From NCBI RefSeq assembly GCF_014357575.1, contig NZ_JACONW010000034.1, positions 1 through 43,915 of the forward strand: 43,915 nt of DNA, written 5' to 3'. This stretch comes from Pseudomonas folii. GTDB taxonomy: Bacteria; Pseudomonadota; Gammaproteobacteria; Pseudomonadales; Pseudomonadaceae. The notes below the pieces were generated by a model. It was not told the origin of the DNA, searched no databases, and was given only the letters and a program-made list of their open reading frames with translations. A program made the translations under genes and the position numbers. Shown here in pieces: positions 8,502 to 14,434 of this stretch (positions within the stretch are counted from its first letter, which is position 1; each line of letters begins with the position of its first letter).

Positions 8502-9674
8502 ATGAACCTATCTTTCAAGCAATGGCGAAAAGGCCTGGTCTGGGCCGTGCCGTTGGCCGTTCTGCTCGTCGGTTGCGATGGCGGAGACAAACAGCCCGCC
8601 CCGCCACCCGAACCACCGCCACCGCCGCATACCACTTACACCCAGGCGAGCTGGGATGCCCTGCCTGCGGTGTCCGATGCAGACTTGCAAGCCGGTTTCG
8701 CTTCTTGGCGCAGCGCCTGTGTGCGACTCAAGGCCGATGCGGTCTGGGGCGCGACCTGTGCTGCTGCCGCTACAGTGCCGGTGGATGCCGACGCTGCACA
8801 GATCCGCAGCTTCCTGCAGACCAACCTTCAGGTCTACAGCTTGCGCTCGGCCACCGGCAGCGCGGACGGTTTGATCACCGGCTATTACGAGCCGGTCTAC
8901 CCCGGCAGCCTGACCAAAACTGCCAAAGCCTCGGTGCCGATCTACGGCGTACCCGATGATCTGATCATCGTCAATCTGGAAAGCATCTACCCCGAGCTCA
9001 AAGGCAAACGCCTGCGCGGACGTCTCGAAGGGCGCGTGCTCAAGCCTTACGATGACGCCGCAACAATTGGTGCGCAGGGCCTGAACGCTCCCGTGATTGC
9101 CTGGTTGACCGATCCGATGGACCTGCAGTTTCTGCAGATTCAGGGCTCTGGCCGGGTTCGCCTTGAGGATGGCAAACAGCTGCGTATCGCTTACGCCGAT
9201 CAGAACGGCAGACCTTACCGGGCCATCGGTCGCTGGTTGGTAGAGCAAGGCGCGATACCGAAGGAAGACATCACCATGGGCAGCATCGCTGCATGGGCCA
9301 AAGCCAATCCCACGCGAATCCCCGAGCTGTTGGCGAGCAACCCCAGTTATGTGTTCTTCACCCGCAATCCTGATAGCAACGAAGGGCCACGGGGCTCGTT
9401 GAATGTGCCGCTGACATCGGGCTACAGCGTGGCGATCGACCGCAAAGTCATCCCATTGGGCAGCCTGCTTTGGCTATCGACTACCCGGCCTGATGGCACG
9501 GCTCTGGTACGTCCGGTTGCTGCACAGGACACCGGGGGCGCGATTGCCGGTGAGGTTCGTGCCGATTTGTTCTGGGGCACGGGCGATGAAGCGGGTCACC
9601 TGGCGGGCGACATGAAACAGAAGGGCAATATCTGGTTGCTCTGGCCGAAAGGTATGGCACCGCCTCAAGAATAA
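8502..9674 (+). CDS. mltA: Membrane-bound lytic murein transglycosylase A
   Basis: The 390-residue outer-membrane lipoprotein cleaves the glycan strands of peptidoglycan with formation of 1,6-anhydro ends. A lipoprotein signal ends in the lipobox LVGC, followed by a proline-rich linker (PAPPPEPPPPP) that spans from the membrane anchor to the enzyme. The MltA core contains GLITGYYEP, LQIQGSGRV and, near the end, the 3D-domain DTGGAIAG segment with D343, then FWGTGDEAG. GGGGAG lies 11 bases before this ATG and 5 before an in-frame GTG at 8496, so either could be used; the two differ by two residues. It is a single-gene unit closed by a strong terminator. Confidence 0.93.
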   Translation: MNLSFKQWRKGLVWAVPLAVLLVGCDGGDKQPAPPPEPPPPPHTTYTQASWDALPAVSDADLQAGFASWRSACVRLKADAVWGATCAAAATVPVDADAAQIRSFLQTNLQVYSLRSATGSADGLITGYYEPVYPGSLTKTAKASVPIYGVPDDLIIVNLESIYPELKGKRLRGRLEGRVLKPYDDAATIGAQGLNAPVIAWLTDPMDLQFLQIQGSGRVRLEDGKQLRIAYADQNGRPYRAIGRWLVEQGAIPKEDITMGSIAAWAKANPTRIPELLASNPSYVFFTRNPDSNEGPRGSLNVPLTSGYSVAIDRKVIPLGSLLWLSTTRPDGTALVRPVAAQDTGGAIAGEVRADLFWGTGDEAGHLAGDMKQKGNIWLLWPKGMAPPQE

Positions 9675-9687
9675 AGTCACAAAAACC

Positions 9688-9711
9688 AAGGGCGCCATAG
9701 GCGCCCTTTTT
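9688..9711 (+). terminator. Rho-independent terminator after mltA
   Basis: Stem AAGGGCGCC / GGCGCCCTT with a 3-base ATA loop followed by a run of Ts. It isolates mltA from the bcs operon downstream. Confidence 0.92.
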
Positions 9712-9838
9712 ATTGCCTGAAGTCGCTCCGAGTCACGGATTTGAGCTTTTCCTGGGGTTTTGCAACAGTTTGCAACGGTTTTGTATCGCCAAAAAAACGG
9801 CATATCACTACCGTTCGTCCGGTGGCTGTAACAACCTT

Positions 9839-9852
9839 TTCAAATTATTGAC
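9839..9852 (-). promoter_or_regulatory. FleQ-like binding box upstream of the cellulose operon
   Basis: On the reverse strand this reads GTCAATAATTTGAA, matching the published Pseudomonas FleQ consensus GTCaNTAAAtTGAC at 12 of 14 positions. It overlaps the -35 box of the bcs promoter, a position from which bound FleQ would block RNA polymerase and from which c-di-GMP binding could relieve it. Seen: the match and its position. Inferred: that FleQ binds. Confidence 0.6.
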
Positions 9853-9876
9853 AGTGTCACTTTGATGGCACATTAT
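9848..9876 (+). promoter_or_regulatory. Sigma-70 promoter of the bcs operon
   Basis: TTGACA (9848-9853), 17 bases, CATTAT (9871-9876). The -35 is perfect, the spacing optimal and the -10 matches four of six positions. A start site near 9883 would give a leader of about 93 bases before bcsE. Confidence 0.7.
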
Positions 9877-9880
9877 TCGC
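9866..9880 (+). promoter_or_regulatory. Possible sigma-54 promoter overlapping the sigma-70 -10 box
   Basis: TGGCAC-ATTAT-TCGC fits the -24/-12 consensus TGGCAC-N5-TTGC at all but one base, keeping the invariant GG and GC at the right spacing. Use of this site cannot be told from sequence; it overlaps the sigma-70 -10 box. Confidence 0.4.
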
Positions 9881-9882
9881 GC

Positions 9883-9975
9883 CACACGGAATGAATGTTC
9901 ACTGCCATGGCTGGTTTGTTGAAGGAATCAGATCGCGCGGTGGGGATGATCGCACTCATTTACACGCTCTGAATA
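9883..9975 (+). promoter_or_regulatory. Leader of the bcs mRNA with three GGA motifs and a small in-frame ORF
   Basis: GGA triplets, the core of RsmA/CsrA sites, occur at 9888, 9924 and 9944; the first lies in ACACGGAAUG, close to the SELEX consensus. An ATG at 9907 opens a 21-codon frame ending TGA at 9970-9972, in the same frame as bcsE and only one codon before its TTG. It has no clear ribosome site. Function of either is unproven. Confidence 0.35.
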
Positions 9976-11664
9976 TTGAGGCTCGACGCGTATCAAACGC
10001 GCCGCCTTGACGAGCGCTTGCCTCGTTTTTTTGTTGTTCAAAGTTCTGGTAGTTCTGCCAACGTTCAGCCATTTCGGTCTGAGGGTTGCCTATGCATTCG
10101 AATTGATGGGGTAGCGCGTTTGGGTCATGTCACATTAGCCATCCGGCGTATGCAGGATGAGAACATGTTGCTGCGCCAGGGAGGTCTGTATTGGATCGCT
10201 CTGGATCTGGCATCGGATGCTGACATTCTGGCCCGACAGTTCTTGTCCGCGCTCACCGAAGAGCATCTTGCAACCCTGGTGAGCACCGAGATTGATCCTC
10301 AAACAGTCGTCGAATCCATGGGCGCAGATTGTGGCCCCTCGGCGGTGCGCCTGTTTGCCGTTCCCGGAGCTGCCCGTGCACGCACATTTCTCAGGTCGCT
10401 GACTGCAGATCTGCACCGAATCAATCTGGCACGTGATAGCTATCTGGTCCTGATGTTGTCGGCTGACAGCCTGGAGAACTTCACCGGGCTGGAGTTGCAA
10501 CGCTGGTGCGAAAGTACTCGCCAGTGGCTGGTCAAACGTAATTGCACACTGCTGGTGCTGTGCAGCGATCAGGCTCCGCAGTTGCATGAAAAACTGCTTG
10601 ATCTCAACGAGCAGATTTCCGGTCTGGCGCAGTTATATCGCCAGGACGGAGGCGTGCGTTATCAGCTCAACTTCTGGCACAGCGGTCTGGGAGTCTGCGC
10701 CGCGCAGGCTTTCGATCTGAACGTGACAGACGGTGCGTTTGCCCTTAGCAAGTCGCCATTGTCCAGCCCTGTGCAGGTGCGCACTGACGACCAACGCATT
10801 TACCTAACGCAACGCGCGGTACTTGAGGGCACTGCACCGTTGTCGGAGCAGTGGCGTCTGTTTGAAACACGCAGTGACTTGCTGGAACAGGCGGCACACG
10901 CTCGGGCCGCCAGCGTCATCGTGGCGCTGGAGAGCAACAGCGAAGTGGAGCCGCTTGCCCGGCAGTTGCACCATTTGCGTGACCACTGCGGCGTGGCCCT
11001 CAAAATCGTTGTGCGCGAGATGGAGCCTTGCCTGCGCTACCGGGATGAGCGCCTGTTGCTGGCGTGCGGGGCCAACCTGATTGTGCCGGCCAATACTCAA
11101 CTGGCGAACTTCCTCAGCATGGTCGATAGCGCACAGGGCCAGACTTGGCATTATCGTCAGACGCCCGACTTCCAGTCGCTGTTCGAACGACTGCGCCCGC
11201 CCGCCCAGCGCGGCCTTTTGCCGCCGCAAGAATTCATCGCGTTGCTGGATCAAGTCTATAGCGGTGCCTCGGGCGAACTGGTTCACCAGCTGCTGAGCCT
11301 TCGGCCACGGGGTGATCTGAACATTGATCAGTACCTGAACCAGATCAGCCTTCGGCGTTTTGGCGACGTGGCCTGTGTGGTCAACGGCGTGTTTTACCTG
11401 TTCCTGTTCGCCTGTCGTGGCGATGGCCTGGAACCGGCGCTGGGCAATATTTGCCGTTTGCCCTGGCGAGACCTGTTTACTGAGTGCAAGTCGCTTTCTG
11501 CGGTAGACATGCTGCCGCGTCAGGACTTCCTCGACGCCTCGCAGCTTCTCGAAACTTCCCGCCTTGCCACGGAGCAGGTCACTGCAGATCTGACTCAGGC
11601 CATTATCCAGGTGGGCTATGCACCGCAGCGGATCACCTTGACGTTGTCGGAGCACTGCTCATGA
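9976..11664 (+). CDS. bcsE: Cellulose biosynthesis c-di-GMP-binding protein BcsE
   Basis: BcsE is a cytoplasmic c-di-GMP sensor that binds the membrane synthase and is needed for full cellulose output. Recognition rests on collinear segments shared with the E. coli protein, such as VLEGTAPLSEQW, VALESNSEVEPLARQLHHLR and ERLLLACGAN. The GIL domain near the C-terminus holds the ligand motif R461-F-G-D464, aligned with the RTGD of E. coli BcsE. The reading frame from the TTG at 9976 gives 562 residues, about 40 more than E. coli; the conserved part begins only around residue 45-50 (LGHVTLAI), so the true start may be a later TTG. No start here has a convincing ribosome site. The stop overlaps the bcsF start as ATGA. 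It is first in the nine-gene cellulose operon. Confidence 0.88.
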   Translation: MRLDAYQTRRLDERLPRFFVVQSSGSSANVQPFRSEGCLCIRIDGVARLGHVTLAIRRMQDENMLLRQGGLYWIALDLASDADILARQFLSALTEEHLATLVSTEIDPQTVVESMGADCGPSAVRLFAVPGAARARTFLRSLTADLHRINLARDSYLVLMLSADSLENFTGLELQRWCESTRQWLVKRNCTLLVLCSDQAPQLHEKLLDLNEQISGLAQLYRQDGGVRYQLNFWHSGLGVCAAQAFDLNVTDGAFALSKSPLSSPVQVRTDDQRIYLTQRAVLEGTAPLSEQWRLFETRSDLLEQAAHARAASVIVALESNSEVEPLARQLHHLRDHCGVALKIVVREMEPCLRYRDERLLLACGANLIVPANTQLANFLSMVDSAQGQTWHYRQTPDFQSLFERLRPPAQRGLLPPQEFIALLDQVYSGASGELVHQLLSLRPRGDLNIDQYLNQISLRRFGDVACVVNGVFYLFLFACRGDGLEPALGNICRLPWRDLFTECKSLSAVDMLPRQDFLDASQLLETSRLATEQVTADLTQAIIQVGYAPQRITLTLSEHCS

Positions 11665-11861
11665 ATTATGCCGAGCTGTTGCAGGTGATCGCGGCGACGT
11701 GTCTGATGACTGTGGCCTTGATGTTGGTATTGGGCCGTTTTCACTTGAGCCTCAAACTGTGGTTCCAGCGTTACTTGCCGCCGCGTTATCTGAAACCCCG
11801 TGGTGTGCGCCGACGCGTATCCGCTGCGCCAACGGTGAGTGACGCTCATGATCCATCCTGA
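11661..11861 (+). CDS. bcsF: Cellulose biosynthesis small membrane protein BcsF
   Basis: A 66-residue protein with one N-terminal membrane helix (about residues 6-28) followed by a basic cytoplasmic tail containing PPRYLKPRGVRRR, which matches the KPRYVKPAGTLRR tail of E. coli BcsF. BcsF connects BcsE to the phosphoethanolamine transferase BcsG at the inner membrane. The ATG overlaps the bcsE stop by four bases and the 3' end overlaps the bcsG start by 14 bases, so all three are coupled. Confidence 0.9.
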   Translation: MNYAELLQVIAATCLMTVALMLVLGRFHLSLKLWFQRYLPPRYLKPRGVRRRVSAAPTVSDAHDPS

Positions 11862-13488
11862 GAGCGTCAGCGCTGCCCCTGCGCGTATGAATACTGTCTG
11901 GACCTGGCAGGGTCTGGGGCTGTGGAACCTGTATTTCATTATCAAGCTTGCGCTGCTCTGGGCTGGCTATCTGAATCTGCAAATCCTGCCGAACCTGGTT
12001 TTCGCCGCCGTATTGCTGGTGCCGCTGAGCAATCGCTATCTGAGGTTGTTGCGCACGGTGATTGCGATACCGGTAGGCGTAGCGTTGTTGTATCAGGACA
12101 CCTGGCTACCGCCATTCAGTCGTCTGCTGGATCAACCTGGCGTCTTGAACTTCACCGGTGACTACCTGCTTGAGCTGGCGGGTCGCTTTATCGACTGGAA
12201 CCTGTGCGGCGCATTATTGCTGCTGATGGTGGGGTATTTCTTCGTCCGTCATTGGCTGCGTCTGACCACCCTGACCCTGGCCGGTTTTGCCTGGCTGGGT
12301 GGTTCAGGCTTGTTGGCGATGCATGCGCCCGCTCCGCAGCCGGTCAATCAAGTGGCCGGACCAGCAGCCACCATCAGCGCGGTGGAACCGGACAGCCCGA
12401 CGCTCGATACCTATCTGCAGAAGTTCTACAGCACTGAGGCAGGGCGGCAGGTGGCGTTTGTCCCTTCGGCATCGGCCGCCCAGCCGTTCGATCTGCTGTT
12501 GATCAACATCTGCTCAATGGCCTGGGATGATCTGGACGCCGTAGGCATGCGGGACAACAAGTTGCTGCAGCAGATGGACGTGGTATTCGACAACTTCAAC
12601 TCGGCCACTTCCTACAGCGGTCCCGCTGCCATCCGACTGTTGCGTGCCAGTTGCGGTCAGCAACCCCACAACAAGCTGTACGGCGTGGCCCCCGAGCAAT
12701 GCCTGTTGATGGATGATCTGCGCAAGCTGGGCTTCGACAGTGAAGTCATGCTCAATCACACCGGGCAGTTCGAAGGTTTTATGGACGAGGTTCGTGCCCA
12801 GGGATCAATGCCTGGCCCGGCGGTCAGCACTTCGGATCTTCCGCGCACGTTAGTGGGCTTTGACGGCTCGCCGGTATGGCGTGACCGGGACGTGCTGGAT
12901 AAATGGTGGAAGCACCGTGAGGGTCAGGCTGACTCCCGAGTGGCGCTGTTCTACAACACCACGACCTTGCATGACGGCAACCGTGCGCTAACCGCTGATG
13001 GCGGGACGAAAAGTGCCGAGTACAAACCCCGTGCTCAGACCCTGATCGACGACCTTGCCGCGTTCCTCAAGGAACTGGAAAAGAGTGGCCGCAGAGTCGC
13101 GGTGGTGATCGTCCCTGAGCACGGCGCGGCGTTGCACGGCGACCGGATGCAGATCGACGGCATGCGTGAAATCCCAAGCCCGTCGATTACCCATGTGCCG
13201 GTCGGCATCAAGCTGATTGGCATGGGCAAGAATCCTCGCACGGAACCGTTGCACATCTCCGGCCCGAGCAGCTACCTGGCGGTCTCGGAAATCATCTCGC
13301 GCTTGTATGCCGCACCGCCTCAAGGGGACGGGCTGATACCTGACTGGAAAGTCCTGTTAGCCAATCTGCCAGAGACCCCGATGGTCTCGGAAAACTCCGG
13401 AACCGTAGTGCTCGACTACGCCGGCAAGCCTTACGTTCGGATCAAGGAGAAGGGCGCATGGCTGCCTTACCCGCAAAGGTTCAAGTGA
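11848..13488 (+). CDS. bcsG: Cellulose phosphoethanolamine transferase BcsG
   Basis: The 546-residue inner-membrane enzyme moves phosphoethanolamine from phosphatidylethanolamine onto cellulose. The N-terminal third holds about five membrane helices; the rest is a periplasmic alkaline-phosphatase-fold domain. Residues equivalent to the zinc/nucleophile set of E. coli BcsG are present: C222 (in ICSMAW), S257 (in SYSGPA), H375 (TTLHDG) and E424-H425 (VPEHGA), with the same C-S and C-H spacing as E. coli. The ATG at 11848 has GGTGAG eight bases upstream; a GTG three codons earlier is less likely. The product is predicted to be phosphoethanolamine cellulose, not the acetylated form made by Wss-type operons. 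Confidence 0.93.
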   Translation: MIHPESVSAAPARMNTVWTWQGLGLWNLYFIIKLALLWAGYLNLQILPNLVFAAVLLVPLSNRYLRLLRTVIAIPVGVALLYQDTWLPPFSRLLDQPGVLNFTGDYLLELAGRFIDWNLCGALLLLMVGYFFVRHWLRLTTLTLAGFAWLGGSGLLAMHAPAPQPVNQVAGPAATISAVEPDSPTLDTYLQKFYSTEAGRQVAFVPSASAAQPFDLLLINICSMAWDDLDAVGMRDNKLLQQMDVVFDNFNSATSYSGPAAIRLLRASCGQQPHNKLYGVAPEQCLLMDDLRKLGFDSEVMLNHTGQFEGFMDEVRAQGSMPGPAVSTSDLPRTLVGFDGSPVWRDRDVLDKWWKHREGQADSRVALFYNTTTLHDGNRALTADGGTKSAEYKPRAQTLIDDLAAFLKELEKSGRRVAVVIVPEHGAALHGDRMQIDGMREIPSPSITHVPVGIKLIGMGKNPRTEPLHISGPSSYLAVSEIISRLYAAPPQGDGLIPDWKVLLANLPETPMVSENSGTVVLDYAGKPYVRIKEKGAWLPYPQRFK

Positions 13489-13715
13489 AAAAGCAGGCGG
13501 TTTCGCGCAATGAGCGAGCCGATGACATTGCCCGGCTCAAAGTCGAACTGAGTCTGCCGAGTCTTGAGTACATCGATATCTCTGCGCAGATGGAACTGAG
13601 CCGTGCCTTGCAGCGTTGGCCGTTGCTGGTTGATCTGACGACTTCTGGCGAGCCGACGCAAGATTTGCCTGCTCATCAACCGATCCGCAAAAACAGGTTC
13701 GGGGCGCAATCGTGA
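13458..13715 (+). CDS. bcsR: Cellulose biosynthesis regulator BcsR
   Basis: An 85-residue protein recognised by the segment LPSLEYIDISAQMELSRALQ followed by RWPLL, which is collinear with LPDIDYADISQREQLAAALKRWPLL of E. coli BcsR. In E. coli BcsR and BcsQ form a complex that sets synthase assembly, location and c-di-GMP response. Here the N-terminus and a C-terminal tail (about 30 residues) are longer. AGGAGAAGGG precedes the ATG, which lies 31 bases inside the end of bcsG; a GTG at 13485 could give a shorter form. The stop overlaps the bcsQ GTG. Confidence 0.85.
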   Translation: MAALPAKVQVKKQAVSRNERADDIARLKVELSLPSLEYIDISAQMELSRALQRWPLLVDLTTSGEPTQDLPAHQPIRKNRFGAQS

Positions 13716-14434
13716 CAACCCTGAGCTTGCGCGGCATTCGCGGCGGCGTCGGCACCAGCTCGTTGCTGGCGGCAGTGGGGTATGCCCTTGAAAGCCTGGG
13801 CGAGCGGGTATTGATGATCGATATGTGCCCGGAAAACATGCTGCGCCTGCATTTCAATCTGCCCGTCGCGGAGAGTGGCGGGTGGGCCCGGGCCATGCTG
13901 GACGGTGAGGACTGGTATGGTCAGGCCTGGAGTTTGTCACCGACATTGCAGCTCTTGCCCTATGGGCAGTTGACCCATGAAGAGAGCATGCGGGTCGAGG
14001 GGCAACTGATCGATGATCCGTTCATCTGGAGTCGACGTCAGGCGAATCTGGCCGCCCACTACGACTGGATTCTGTTCGACCTGCCGCAACGCCTGACAGG
14101 CCACGCGATGATCGGTCCGTGTCAGTTCCCGATCCAGGTCGTGCAGGCGGATGCGGCCTGCCATGTGCTGTTGCTCCAGCCGTCGGCTCACCCGATACCG
14201 GTGCTGGTCAATCGCTTTGATCCGGGTAGCCAGTTACAGCGCGACTTGCTGCTGATCTGGCGCAAGAATCACGCGTCGCGTCTTTTGCCGCTCACAGTGC
14301 ATGCTGATGAGGCGTTGAGTGAGTCGTTGGCGTTCAAGCAACCGGTCGGCCAATACGCACCTGACAGTCTGGCTGCCCAGGACGCGTTAAGCCTGGCGAC
14401 CTGGTGCCTGACGCGCCGTGGTGAACTGGCATGA
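13712..14434 (+). CDS. bcsQ: MinD/ParA-like ATPase BcsQ
   Basis: The 240-residue SIMIBI-class ATPase is needed for cellulose synthase function and, in E. coli, polar placement. The P-loop region reads R10-GGVGTSS, lacking the signature lysine of ParA (KGGVGKT) and the usual P-loop lysine; E. coli BcsQ has RGGVGTTT, so this is a family trait rather than damage. Other shared parts are VLMIDMCPENMLRLHFN, GWARAMLDGEDW, FDLPQRL and ADEALSESLAFKQPVG. It starts with GTG overlapping the bcsR stop by four bases and ends overlapping bcsA by four bases. Confidence 0.92.
   Translation: MTTLSLRGIRGGVGTSSLLAAVGYALESLGERVLMIDMCPENMLRLHFNLPVAESGGWARAMLDGEDWYGQAWSLSPTLQLLPYGQLTHEESMRVEGQLIDDPFIWSRRQANLAAHYDWILFDLPQRLTGHAMIGPCQFPIQVVQADAACHVLLLQPSAHPIPVLVNRFDPGSQLQRDLLLIWRKNHASRLLPLTVHADEALSESLAFKQPVGQYAPDSLAAQDALSLATWCLTRRGELA

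Noticed and set aside
9970..9972. TGA read as a sense codon joining the 21-codon ORF to BcsE
   Set aside because: The conserved BcsE sequence begins well after 9976, there is no sign of a selenocysteine element, and no homology in the upstream peptide.
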